49,620 nucleotides of DNA from Gammaproteobacteria bacterium (GTDB lineage: Bacteria; Pseudomonadota; Gammaproteobacteria; Tenderiales; Tenderiaceae). The translations under genes and the position numbers were made by a program. Under the pieces are notes generated by a model that was not told the origin of the DNA, made no database searches, and saw only the letters and a list, made by a program, of their open reading frames with translations. Below are positions 16,443 to 25,274 of this stretch, piece by piece. The stretch is taken from contig JAKFXL010000007.1 in NCBI GenBank assembly GCA_021731365.1, positions 1-49,620 of the forward strand, in the 5' to 3' direction. Numbering within the stretch: position 1 is the first letter of the stretch; each line of letters starts with the position of its first letter.

Positions 16443-17391
16443 TCACAGGCCGAAGAGTGAGCTGAAAGAATTCATTTGCTGTTCCAGTGTCGCTACTGCG
16501 CCTACATCCCAGATGCGGATGAGGCCAAAAAAGAGCCAGGTCCCGGCGATGCGGCGCAGGGTGCGCAGCATAGGAAAGGCGTTTGGCACTATCGGTTTGC
16601 CACGTCGCGCCTGTTCGCGCAGCATCGAGATGTAGACCCCCAACCCAGGTATGAATGTATAGAACAGGTAGGGTTCGATGCGTGTCGCCAGACCATTGCC
16701 GCTCCAGAGCCACGTCAGTACCAGCAGCTTTAGCCCGGCCAGGCGTGAGCGTGTGAGTTGTGCCTGATCAATTGCCTGGCGTGAAGCAAGATAGTCGTGT
16801 CCCTTGCCATATGGGACATTGCTGCCATCCCAGAGCGGCAGAAAATAGTAAAGGTGGTCGCTAAAACCACCAATCTTGTTATGACAGCGTCGTGTCGAGA
16901 GCATCAGATAGCCGGTGCGCCAGACAAAGAACGGTAGCAGCGCCACAAACAGCAGCACCATCGGCCAGATGTCGGGATAGTGTTCTTTCAGTGGTGGTAC
17001 GGCCAGCAGCGCGGTCACTACGATCATGTGCATGGTGATGATTGGATGTTTTTGTACTGGCCCGGGCAGAGCAGGGAAGTGGCGGCCTGCGCGATTGATC
17101 CCATAGAGCAAAAGTAAAATGGCAGCTATGCTACCGCCCGGCACACTCCACTCTGTGATGCCGTGTGATTGCAGCCATACTATCCAGCTGGCTTGGATTG
17201 GCATCGGTACTGAAAAGTTGATGTTGAACTCGCCCTCCATGAAGGTGATGATCTGAAGCGTTGCTAACGAGTCGATCAGGCCGGAGTCACTCAGGCCGGT
17301 CTGTTCATCAATGGCGCTGATCGGGGTGTCTGAGTGCCAGATTGTCTTGAGAAAGCAGAAGAGTTTCTTTTTAGTAGATGTCGTCGGTCAT
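16443..17391 (-). pseudogene. frameshifted acyl carrier protein running into a membrane protein
   Basis: The open frame continues upstream of the first ATG (17240). At 17345-17240 it encodes an acyl-carrier-protein-like stretch, GLSDSGLIDSLATLQIITF, with the DSL phosphopantetheine-attachment Ser. An ATG at 17391 starts MTDDIY and then stops (TAA); removing one T at 17373 would join MTDDIY to the ACP frame, so a single-base change appears to have broken the gene. From about 17190 to 16443 the frame encodes a hydrophobic protein with about six membrane helices (SIAAILLLLYGI; MVLLFVALLPFFVW) and a KGHDYL region, which I cannot assign; its end faintly resembles MBOAT acyltransferases. Translation from ATG 17240 could still yield 265 aa. 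It lies between the integrase relic and tRNA-Ser. Confidence 0.5.
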
Positions 17392-17709
17392 GCCAAAGCC
17401 TTATTGGAGTTGTCTGTTTGGCAATGTTGAATGTCGGTTTTATATTGTTATTGTGTCAGCAAGATTACCAGAACCGAGTTGACTGTGTGTTTATGCAATT
17501 GATATCAAATGGGATTATGTCAGGTCAATACCCTGATGATGTCCGTGGTGAGTGTATGTATAACAGATGAGAAAGGTGGGGTTACGTTAGGCGCTGATAA
17601 GCATGGGGCTAGTCTTAGTGTATTTAAATGAGGGGGTATGTGATACAGGCTCCCCAAGGGGGAAAGTTTTTTTGATGGTTGGGTAATAGGGTCGGAAAGG
17701 CAAAAACAT
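17392..17709. other. gene-free stretch before tRNA-Ser
   Basis: 318 bp. A 78-aa plus-strand frame (17334-17570) exists, but it has no ribosome site, no recognisable sequence and overlaps the ACP relic in antisense. I see no repeat or hairpin here. Confidence 0.4.
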
Positions 17710-17797
17710 TGGCGGAGAGCGAGGGATTCGAACCCCCGGAGGGTTACCCCTCAACGGTTTTCAAGACCGCCGCATTCGACCACTCTGCCAGCTCTCC
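17710..17797 (-). tRNA. tRNA-Ser (anticodon UGA)
   Basis: 88 nt including encoded CCA. Acceptor GGAGAGC/GCTCTCC is perfectly paired; the anticodon loop CTTGAAA carries TGA; the long variable arm (TTGAGGGGTAACCCTCC) marks a class II tRNA; T arm GGGGGTTCGAATCCC. It is transcribed away from the Bax-inhibitor gene. Confidence 0.97.
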
Positions 17798-17996
17798 AAA
17801 CCGGGGACAGAGGATATCAAAATCTCAGGGAATTTCTATAGCTTAAGGCAAAATATTTTAATTTAAATGCAATATGTGGTTTTTATGGTTAATATTCGGT
17901 TGAGAAACTTTGATGGTAGACTATGGTCCTAGATGATGTGTCTGGTTCTGACGTCCATTTTATAACAGTTTGCCCTAACAGAGGAGTTTTACAGCA

Positions 17997-18680
17997 ATGA
18001 GACCTGTAGCACGAGTGATTAATGGTAGTGCCGTTGGCACGGCTTCGAGCAGTAGCGTGCTTCGCAACACCTATACCTTGCTGGCAATCACGCTGCTCTT
18101 CAGCGCAGCCACTGCCGGTATCTCCATGGCGATTAACCCACCACAGTTCACAGGCCTGGTCTGTTCGTTAGTGGCGATGGGCTTGATCTGGTTTGTCTTG
18201 CCTCGTACCGCTAATTCGGCTGCAGGTTTGGGCGTGGTGTTTGGTATTACTGGTCTGCTTGGGTTTGGTCTGGGACCAATGCTTTCTCACTATCTGAATA
18301 TGCCTAATGGTTCGCAGATTGTTATGCAGGCGTTGGGGACCACTGGTGCTGTTTTTATCGCCTTGTCGGCATATGTGATGGTGACCAAGAAGGATTTCAG
18401 CTTCATGGGTGGCTTCCTGATGGCGGGGCTGATTGTGGCTGTTGTCTCCATGTTAGTGGTGGTGGTGGCGGCTATGTTCGGCTATCCAATGCCGGGTGTA
18501 TCGCTGGCGCTCTCTGCCCTGGTGGCACTGCTGATGTGTGGTTTCATCCTTTATGATACTAGCCGTATCATCAACGGTGGTGAGACCAACTACATTATGG
18601 CGACTATTGGCCTCTACCTGAGTATCTACAATCTGTTTGTCAGCCTGCTGCATCTGATGGGGATGAGCAGCGACGATTGA
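17997..18680 (+). CDS. Bax inhibitor-1 family membrane protein (YccA/YbhL type)
   Basis: 227 aa with about seven membrane helices. The final part contains the BI-1 signature GFILYDTSRIINGGETNYI, in which Asp residues form the pH-sensing pair, followed by a last helix (LYLSIYNLFVSLLHL). In E. coli YccA modulates FtsH; others leak calcium or protons. GAGGAG lies 10 bp before the ATG. A strong terminator follows, so it is a single-gene unit. Confidence 0.93.
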   Translation: MRPVARVINGSAVGTASSSSVLRNTYTLLAITLLFSAATAGISMAINPPQFTGLVCSLVAMGLIWFVLPRTANSAAGLGVVFGITGLLGFGLGPMLSHYLNMPNGSQIVMQALGTTGAVFIALSAYVMVTKKDFSFMGGFLMAGLIVAVVSMLVVVVAAMFGYPMPGVSLALSALVALLMCGFILYDTSRIINGGETNYIMATIGLYLSIYNLFVSLLHLMGMSSDD

Positions 18681-18702
18681 TATGGTTGTGATCTGTTAAC
18701 AG

Positions 18703-18726
18703 CCCCGGCCAAGCGCCGGGGTTTTT
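18703..18726 (+). terminator. rho-independent terminator after the BI-1 gene
   Basis: Stem CCCCGGC/GCCGGGG with a 5-nt loop followed by TTTTT, 22 bp after the BI-1 gene stop. Confidence 0.9.
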
Positions 18727-18764
18727 ATTTGTGTCCTACAAATCTGTACGAGAGGATTGTTGCC

Positions 18765-19754
18765 ATGTTGAATCAGCACCCGTTTGCGCCGTTTATCCGT
18801 ACCCTTGGGCGTGGCCAGAAGGGGTCGCGTTCGTTAACGCAGGATGAGGCCCATGAAGCTATGGGCATGATCCTTGACGATCTGGTGGAGCCGGTGCAGC
18901 TGGGGGCGTTTCTTATGCTGATTAGGGTGAAAGAGGAGACGCCAGCGGAGGTGGCGGGATTTGTCCATGCTGTACGGGAACGGATCGAGTTGCCTGAGCA
19001 GTTACCGGCGGTGGATCTGGATTGGTCCAGTTACGCGGGCAAACGTCGTCAGCTGCCATGGTTTATTTTGAGTGTTCTGCTGCTGGTGGATAGTGGCATT
19101 AAGGTGTTTATGCACGGCTTGCGCGGGCGGATGGATGATCGCCTTTATACGCCTGAGGCTTTGGCGGCGCTGGGTATCCCGTTGAGTGACTCATTGAGCG
19201 ACGCCGCCAGGCGCATTGAGAGCGATGGGTTTGCCTACATTAATCTGGGGCAGTTTTTTCCACGTCTCCAGGAGTTAATCGATCTGCGTGAATATTTGGG
19301 GCTGCGCTCGCCGGTTCATACGGTGTCACGCATGATCAATCCGTTTCAGGCCCCGGCCCAGATGCAGGGCATTTTTCATCCCGGCTACCAAGAGATTCAC
19401 CAAGGGGCCGGTATGTTGGTGAATCAGCCCCATATGGTGGTGATTAAAGGGGATGGTGGGGAGATTGAGGTGAATCCGGATGCTGAGGTTGGACTCTATT
19501 CGGTACATCAAGGGGTGGCAACCCATGAGTCCTGGCCGGCACGGTTTGCGCGCCGCCATACCAAACCGGGGGAGCTGGATGTGTCGCTGCTGGCGAAGGT
19601 TTGGCGCGGGGAGTGTGAAGATGAGTATGGTGGTGCGGCGGTGATCTCTACCGCTGCTGTGGCGCTTTATATGATGGGACGTGCAGAGAACCGAGAGGTG
19701 GCACTAACAATGGCGGAGGGGTTGTGGCAAGGCCGTTCAAAGGGGTTGGTATAG
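18765..19754 (+). CDS. TrpD2/YbiB-like glycosyltransferase-fold protein
   Basis: 329 aa resembling anthranilate phosphoribosyltransferase in overall fold: helical N-terminus (TQDEAHEAMGMILDD) and the core LLLVDSGIKVFMHGLRG. The glycine-rich GTGGD phosphoribosyl-binding motif of true TrpD is absent, as in the YbiB/TrpD2 group, which binds nucleic acids and is linked to the DNA damage response in E. coli. I therefore call it a TrpD2-like protein, not tryptophan biosynthesis. ATG 18765 has AGAGGA 8 bp upstream. Confidence 0.85.
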   Translation: MLNQHPFAPFIRTLGRGQKGSRSLTQDEAHEAMGMILDDLVEPVQLGAFLMLIRVKEETPAEVAGFVHAVRERIELPEQLPAVDLDWSSYAGKRRQLPWFILSVLLLVDSGIKVFMHGLRGRMDDRLYTPEALAALGIPLSDSLSDAARRIESDGFAYINLGQFFPRLQELIDLREYLGLRSPVHTVSRMINPFQAPAQMQGIFHPGYQEIHQGAGMLVNQPHMVVIKGDGGEIEVNPDAEVGLYSVHQGVATHESWPARFARRHTKPGELDVSLLAKVWRGECEDEYGGAAVISTAAVALYMMGRAENREVALTMAEGLWQGRSKGLV

Positions 19755-19821
19755 GTTGCGCTATATATAGTATGGTGAGTGTTGATGCCTGAGGTGTTTT
19801 TTGTGGTGGGACAGTAACGCC

Positions 19822-19851
19822 GCTTACCGTAGGTAATTTCGTACGGTAAGC
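19822..19851. terminator. hairpin between convergent trpD2-like gene and acs
   Basis: 10-bp perfect stem (GCTTACCGTA / TACGGTAAGC) with a 10-nt loop, 20 bp beyond the acs stop and 68 bp beyond the TrpD2-like stop. A probable shared terminator, although the T tracts are weak. Confidence 0.5.
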
Positions 19852-19870
19852 AGTATTAACTTTTGATTAC

Positions 19871-21838
19871 TTACACTTTGCCTTGAAGCTGTAACAGGAT
19901 CGCTTCGTTTTCAAGGGTGGAGGTGTCTTGGGTGATCTCTTCGCCTTTGGCGATGGTGCGTAGCAGGCGACGCATGATCTTGCCGGAACGGGTTTTAGGC
20001 AGATTGTCTGAGTAACGAATATCATCGGGCTTGGCGATGGGGCCGATCTGTTCAGCCACCCAGGCTCGCAGCTCCTTGGTCAGTACTTCGTCAACGCCAC
20101 CTGCCGGTCTTGTCCCCTTGAGTACAACATAGGCAAAGATCGCCTCACCTTTGATCTCGTCGGGACGACCCACCACCGCCGCTTCGGCAACCCGTGGGTG
20201 GGCCACCAGTGCGGACTCCACCTCCATGGTGCCAAGGCGATGGCCGGAGACGTTGAGCACATCGTCGATGCGCCCCATGATCCAAAAATAGCCATCTTTA
20301 TCACGGCGGGCGCTGTCGCCAGCCAGATAATATTTACCGCCAAATTTGGGCCAGTAGGTCTTGATGTAACGTTCATCATCGCCCCAGACAGTGCGTAACA
20401 TGGAGGGCCACGGTTTTTTGATGACCAGATATCCTCCTTTGTTGGGCTCGTTGATGCTATTGCCGTTCTCGTCCACCACATCGGCGATGATGCCGGGTAG
20501 GGGCAGGGTGCAGGAGCCGGGTTTGGTGGCGACAGCACCGGGGATCGGCGCGATCATGATGCAGCCGGTTTCGGTCTGCCACCAGGTGTCCACAATCGGG
20601 CAACGCTCCTGGCCGATGGTTTTGTGATACCAGATCCACGCCTCTGGATTGATGGGTTCGCCGACAGAGCCAAGCAGGCGCAGGCTGGAAAGATCGTATT
20701 GGGCCGGAATCTCATCGCCGAGTTTCATCAGGGCGCGAATCGCCGTGGGGGCGGTGTAGAAGATGGTGACCTTGTGGCGTTGGCAGATATCCCAGAAGCG
20801 GCCAGCGTTGGGCACGGTGGGGGCCCCTTCGTAGATTAGTATGGTGGCACCCACCGCGAGCGGACCGTAGGCCACATAGCTGTGGCCGGTGACCCAGCCC
20901 ACGTCGGCAGTACACCAGAAGGTATCGCTGTCACGAATATCAAAGACCCACTTCATTGAGGTGATGGTCCCCAGTAGATAACCGGCGCTAGAGTGCTGGA
21001 TACCCTTAGGTTTGCCAGTGGAGCCGGAGGTGTAGAGCAGGAACAGGGGGTGCTCGGCCTCGACCCACTCAGGCATGCAGATGCTGTCCATGCAGTCGAT
21101 GGCATCATGCCACCAGAGATCACGCCCCTCTTTGAATTCAATAGCATGGCCAGTCCGTTGATAGACAATCACCTTTTCGATGGTGGCGCAGCCGGAGGCG
21201 AGGGCCTTGTCGGCAGCCGCCTTGAGTTCAACGATTTTGCCGCCACGATGGCCGCCATCGGCGGTGATCAGCATCCTGGCACCGGCATCCTCGATGCGGT
21301 CTTTGAGGGACTCTGCCGAAAAGCCACCAAATACCACCGAGTGGATAGCGCCGATGCGGGCGCAGGCCTGCATGGCGATGACCGCTTCGGGGATCATGGG
21401 CATGTAGATGACAATGCGATCACCTTTAGTAATACCCTGTGCCTTGAGGGCGTTGGCAAAGGCGCAGACGTCGGCATACAGCTGGTGGTAGGTGAGTGTG
21501 CGGATATCCCCTTGTTCGCCCTCGAAAACAATGGCGGTGTGGTTGCCTTTGGTCTCCAGATGGCGGTCCAGGCAGTTATAGGAGACATTCATCAACCCAT
21601 CACTGAACCACTGGTAGTGGGGTGCGTGGCTCTTATCAAGCACGGTTGAAAAAGGTTGGTGCCAGCTAATTTCGCTGCGGGCCTGTTCGGCCCAAAAGCC
21701 AGTGTAATCTTCGTTAGCATGGTGCCGCATTGTGGCTAATGTATCGGCACTACTGATGCGTGCGTCTGCCTTGAATATGGCCGCTGGCTCAAAGAGTCGC
21801 TCTTCATTCAGGACCGAATCGATGTTTTCGACACTCAT
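19871..21838 (-). CDS. acs: acetyl-CoA synthetase
   Basis: 655 aa, the usual Acs length. Adenylation motifs are all present: [11 protein letters not shown] (P-loop), WWQTETG, and the C-terminal TRSGKIMRR with Lys620, the residue acetylated to switch the enzyme off. It converts acetate, ATP and CoA to acetyl-CoA. The start at 21838 (MSVENIDSV) is preceded by GGGAGG at 7 bp; an upstream in-frame ATG at 21859 has no such site. Confidence 0.97.
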   Translation of the reverse strand: MSVENIDSVLNEERLFEPAAIFKADARISSADTLATMRHHANEDYTGFWAEQARSEISWHQPFSTVLDKSHAPHYQWFSDGLMNVSYNCLDRHLETKGNHTAIVFEGEQGDIRTLTYHQLYADVCAFANALKAQGITKGDRIVIYMPMIPEAVIAMQACARIGAIHSVVFGGFSAESLKDRIEDAGARMLITADGGHRGGKIVELKAAADKALASGCATIEKVIVYQRTGHAIEFKEGRDLWWHDAIDCMDSICMPEWVEAEHPLFLLYTSGSTGKPKGIQHSSAGYLLGTITSMKWVFDIRDSDTFWCTADVGWVTGHSYVAYGPLAVGATILIYEGAPTVPNAGRFWDICQRHKVTIFYTAPTAIRALMKLGDEIPAQYDLSSLRLLGSVGEPINPEAWIWYHKTIGQERCPIVDTWWQTETGCIMIAPIPGAVATKPGSCTLPLPGIIADVVDENGNSINEPNKGGYLVIKKPWPSMLRTVWGDDERYIKTYWPKFGGKYYLAGDSARRDKDGYFWIMGRIDDVLNVSGHRLGTMEVESALVAHPRVAEAAVVGRPDEIKGEAIFAYVVLKGTRPAGGVDEVLTKELRAWVAEQIGPIAKPDDIRYSDNLPKTRSGKIMRRLLRTIAKGEEITQDTSTLENEAILLQLQGKV

Positions 21839-22077
21839 TATTTGCCTCCCTAGCGGCATAACGGCTTTGATGATCGGCCTAATATAGCAGCCTCACACAG
21901 TTGGTGCATGTGATGATGTTGTCAGAAGGAACAGGGATTGTCGGTAGCACCAGCAATAGATGTATAATGCCATCTAATGGATGAGAGTGAGCTGCCGATA
22001 GGTCGGGTGGTATATCTCCTTGGTGTCAGGGAAAAACCATTTTGCTGGTCAAGCGCCAGCTCCTTGAACGTAGTTGG

Positions 22078-22431
22078 ATGAGCAAAAGAGCTGCCAAGGT
22101 AGGGAGTTCAAGTGGGTTTTGGAGAAAAGCATTGAAACGCGGTTGTAAACTTGTTATTAAAAGCGTCAATCGAGATGGGCGGCAATTTCGTCCGAGTGAT
22201 TGGATTGAGCGCATTTCAACTCAGCTGGCCACCTTTGGTCCAGACCATCGTCTTCACTATTCTACTGCGGTACAGCCTTCGATTATCGAGGGGGAGAAGT
22301 GTTTGGTGGTTGACCAGGCGCTTAAAGAGGAGAATCCGGAGGCGTATGACTTCATTATGGTCTTTGTTGAGGCCAACCGTCTTCAGGTGATAGAAAACTG
22401 CGAAATTCCACCCGACGCTCAGCCCCTTTAG
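22078..22431 (+). CDS. DUF3579 family protein
   Basis: About 117 aa from ATG 22078 (a TTG at 22042 is possible; neither has a good ribosome site). The segments FRPSDWIERISTQLATFG, EKCLVVDQALKEENPEAYDF and ANRLQVIENCEIP match the DUF3579 family known from beta- and gammaproteobacteria. Function unknown. It is convergent with dksA and shares a terminator with it. Confidence 0.78.
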   Translation: MSKRAAKVGSSSGFWRKALKRGCKLVIKSVNRDGRQFRPSDWIERISTQLATFGPDHRLHYSTAVQPSIIEGEKCLVVDQALKEENPEAYDFIMVFVEANRLQVIENCEIPPDAQPL

Positions 22432-22460
22432 AGGGTGGCTGATGTCGGTGGAATAAAGAG

Positions 22461-22482
22461 AGGGGGCTTAGCCCCCTTTTTG
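22461..22482 (+). terminator. terminator between DUF3579 gene and dksA
   Basis: Stem AGGGGGC/GCCCCCT with loop TTA followed by TTTTTG on the plus strand, 30 bp after the DUF3579 stop. The TTA loop is also the TAA stop codon of dksA on the other strand, so the hairpin overlaps the end of the dksA coding sequence. Confidence 0.85.
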
Positions 22483-23091
22483 TTTTTCCTTGATTTCATC
22501 AAGGGTTTTGCAGTCGATGCAAAGTACCGCTGTAGGACGTGCTTCAAGGCGGCGAATGCCGATCTCTATGCCGCAGCTCTCGCAGTAACCATAATCGTCG
22601 CTATCGAGCATGGTGATTGATTCCTCGATTTTTTTGATCAGTTTACGTTCACGGTCACGGGTTCTCAGCTCCATGGTGAAGTCTGATTCCTGACTGGCAC
22701 GATCATTGGGGTCGGGGAAATTGGCTGCTTCGTCCTGCATGTAGTGAACAGTGCGGTCGACCTCTTCCATCAGCGCGTGTTTCCATGACTGCAGCAGCGC
22801 CCTGAAATGGGTCAACTGCGCAGCGTTCATGTACTCCTCACCCTTTTGCGGCTGGTAGGGCTTGAAGTTGCCAAATCCTTGCAGGAGCGACTCGGCTCGT
22901 GCCTTTGCTTCAGCAGCATCGACCTTTTTTGGGGACGTTGTTTTTTTGGCAGGTGCCGGTGCTGCCGCTGCTTTTTGGGTGGTGCTGGACGCGGCTACTT
23001 TGGGTTCGGCTGTGCTGACGGCTGCTTTTTTCTTGGGGGCAGCCGCTTTTTTTGCGGGCGCTGCCTTGGCGTCTGACTTGGTTGGGGACAT
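22468..23091 (-). CDS. dksA: RNA polymerase-binding transcription factor DksA, long N-terminus
   Basis: 207 aa. The C-terminal 135 residues match DksA: the coiled-coil segment, the DPNDRASQESDF loop at the coiled-coil tip (Asp residues that reach the polymerase active site), and the C4 zinc finger CESCGIEIG...CIDCK. DksA with ppGpp reprograms stable-RNA promoters. The first 75 or so residues are a low-complexity Ala/Lys/Pro tail resembling histone H1 tails, absent from the 151-aa E. coli protein. AGGAGAAGGG precedes ATG 23091. Confidence 0.93.
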   Translation of the reverse strand: MSPTKSDAKAAPAKKAAAPKKKAAVSTAEPKVAASSTTQKAAAAPAPAKKTTSPKKVDAAEAKARAESLLQGFGNFKPYQPQKGEEYMNAAQLTHFRALLQSWKHALMEEVDRTVHYMQDEAANFPDPNDRASQESDFTMELRTRDRERKLIKKIEESITMLDSDDYGYCESCGIEIGIRRLEARPTAVLCIDCKTLDEIKEKQKGG

Positions 23092-23280
23092 TCCCTTCTC
23101 CTGAATACTAGAGGGCAAAGAGACGATATATACCGGAAAACGGTGGTGTAAGCAATACATTGGCGGTTGTGATCTGGTTTCTGGGGCGGTTAAAAATGGC
23201 GCTGTTTCAAGAGGTTGATACTTCTGGATCGGTGATACAATTACGGTTTTGATTTTTTCGTCGGGTTAAAGGGAAGAAAT

Positions 23281-24054
23281 ATGAGCAATATTGAGGCATT
23301 AATTTTTGATGTTGATGGTACCTTGGCTGATACCGAACGGGATGGCCATCGTATTGCTTTTAATCTGGCGTTTCAGGCCGCAGGTCTCGATTGGGACTGG
23401 AGCATCGAGCTGTATGGTGAGTTGCTGGCGGTAACCGGTGGGAAGGAGCGCATCCGCTTCTATCTGGAAAAGTACAATACCAGCTTTAAAAAGCCAGCGG
23501 ATTTCAGCGAATTTGTGGCTGGGCTGCACGCCTCCAAGACCGGGTTTTATACCAAGTTGATGGCGCAGGGGAAGATTCCACTGCGTCCAGGGGTTGAGCG
23601 CCTGTTGCGGGAGGCGAGAAGGGCGGGTATGCGTATTGCGATTGCCACCACCACCACGCCAGAAAATGTGACGGCCCTGTTGGGATATACCCTGGGTGGC
23701 GGTGCGCTTAAGTGGTTTGAGGTGATTGGTGCCGGTGATGTAGTGCCTGCTAAAAAACCAGCCCCCGATATCTTTAACTATGTGATGAAAAAGATGAATC
23801 TTGCACCTGAGCAGTGTGTTGCCTTTGAGGACTCCTACAACGGTATTCGTTCCGCGACCCAGGCCAAACTGACGACCCTGATTACGACAACAGGTTACAC
23901 CCAGGATGATGATTTTTCCGGGGCGGCGATTGTGCTGGATCAGATGGGCGAACCCAATGCGCCGTTTAAGGTGATTGAGGGGAATGCCCACGGCCATGGT
24001 TATGTTGATCTGGCCATGGTGCGTGCCCTGCACAAGGCGGCGCATGGCGGATAA
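23281..24054 (+). CDS. CbbY-like HAD phosphatase
   Basis: 257 aa. HAD motif I is DVDGTLADTE (nucleophile Asp10, acid Asp12), with motif II in IAIATTTTPEN, motif III Lys in KKPAPDIF and motif IV EDSYNG. The sequence is of the CbbY type; CbbY in autotrophs removes xylulose-1,5-bisphosphate, an inhibitor of RuBisCO. The substrate here is not proven. It overlaps the following aminotransferase by 11 bp, so the two are co-expressed. Confidence 0.87.
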   Translation: MSNIEALIFDVDGTLADTERDGHRIAFNLAFQAAGLDWDWSIELYGELLAVTGGKERIRFYLEKYNTSFKKPADFSEFVAGLHASKTGFYTKLMAQGKIPLRPGVERLLREARRAGMRIAIATTTTPENVTALLGYTLGGGALKWFEVIGAGDVVPAKKPAPDIFNYVMKKMNLAPEQCVAFEDSYNGIRSATQAKLTTLITTTGYTQDDDFSGAAIVLDQMGEPNAPFKVIEGNAHGHGYVDLAMVRALHKAAHGG

Positions 24055-25216
24055 GGCCAATGTTGCCCGGCGCATGGCGGCGATCCAGCCGTTTTATGTG
24101 ATGGCGCTGCTGGCGCGGGCGCGTGAGCTGGAGTCCGAGGGGCGTGACATTGTGCACATGGAGATCGGTGAGCCGGACTTTGAGACGCCCGCCCCGATTA
24201 CAGCCGCCGGTATTGAGGCGTTGCGGCAAGGGCATACCCAATACACACCGGCGCGTGGCCTGTTGGCGTTGCGTCAGGCGATTAGTGTTTTTTATAAAAC
24301 TGAGCACAATGTTGTTGTTGATCCTGAGCGGATCATCATTACCCCTGGCTCTTCGGGGGCGTTGCAGCTATTGATGTCGACGCTGATCAATCCGGGGGAT
24401 CAGCTGTTGATGGCCGACCCTGGCTACCCCTGTAACCGTAATTTTGTGCGACTGGTGGAGGGGGAGCCGTTCTCTATTCCAGTGGCTGCGGAGACGGGAT
24501 ACCAACTAACCCATAGCCATCTTCAGCAATATTGGAGCAGTCGTAGCCGGGCGGTACTGGTGGCGTCACCCTCAAACCCGACAGGGACGCTGATCGCTAG
24601 CGATGAGATGGCGCAGATGGCGCAATTTGTACAGCAGCGCGGTGGCCACTTGCTGGTGGATGAGATCTATCACGGTCTGGTTTACGGCACCCGTGCTGAA
24701 ACAGCACTGGCGATAAGTGATGAGCTGTTTGTCATCAACAGCTTCTCCAAATATTTCGGCATGACCGGTTGGCGGCTAGGCTGGCTGGTGGCACCGTTGG
24801 TGTATGTGCCGGCATTGGAACGGGTGGCGCAGAACATCTTTCTTTCGGCCTCAACACCGGCCCAGTATGCCGCCCTAGCGGCGTTTTTGCCTGAGACACG
24901 ACTGATTCTTGAAGAGCGTCGTTGCATCTTTCAGCAGCGTCGTGACTATCTGCTGCCGGCACTGCGACAGTTGGGGTTTGATATTCCGGTGACGCCGGAG
25001 GGGGCCTTTTATCTTTACGCCAACTGCAGCCGGTTTAGTGACGACAGCGAAGAGTTCTGTCGTCGCCTGCTGGAGGAGGCGGGGGTGGCGGTGACACCCG
25101 GTAAGGATTTTGGTCATCAAGACCCATCCCGTCATCTCCGTTTTGCCTATACCACTTCTCTGGAACGGTTACGGTTGGGCGTGGCGCGGATAGAGCAGTT
25201 TTTGACGACGCTTTGA
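24044..25216 (+). CDS. PLP-dependent class I/II aminotransferase
   Basis: 390 aa. The start at ATG 24044 overlaps the HAD gene end. Class I aminotransferase features: IVHMEIGEPDFETP near the N-terminus, YTPARGLLALRQAI, SNPTGT, LVDEIYHGLVYG, and Lys236 in NSFSKYFGMTGWRLGW that forms the Schiff base with PLP. The C-terminal Arg that grips the carboxylate (LRFAYT) is present. It probably transfers amino groups among Ala/Asp/Glu-type substrates; specificity cannot be set from sequence alone. Confidence 0.9.
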   Translation: MADKANVARRMAAIQPFYVMALLARARELESEGRDIVHMEIGEPDFETPAPITAAGIEALRQGHTQYTPARGLLALRQAISVFYKTEHNVVVDPERIIITPGSSGALQLLMSTLINPGDQLLMADPGYPCNRNFVRLVEGEPFSIPVAAETGYQLTHSHLQQYWSSRSRAVLVASPSNPTGTLIASDEMAQMAQFVQQRGGHLLVDEIYHGLVYGTRAETALAISDELFVINSFSKYFGMTGWRLGWLVAPLVYVPALERVAQNIFLSASTPAQYAALAAFLPETRLILEERRCIFQQRRDYLLPALRQLGFDIPVTPEGAFYLYANCSRFSDDSEEFCRRLLEEAGVAVTPGKDFGHQDPSRHLRFAYTTSLERLRLGVARIEQFLTTL

Positions 25217-25274
25217 CCTGTGAGTGGTTTATGCTGCTTGCACTCTCTTTATAGAATTGAATAGGGCTCTGCTT

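Noticed and set aside
23299-24075. 258-aa minus-strand open frame
   Set aside because: Antisense of the CbbY-like HAD gene, which has all four HAD motifs.
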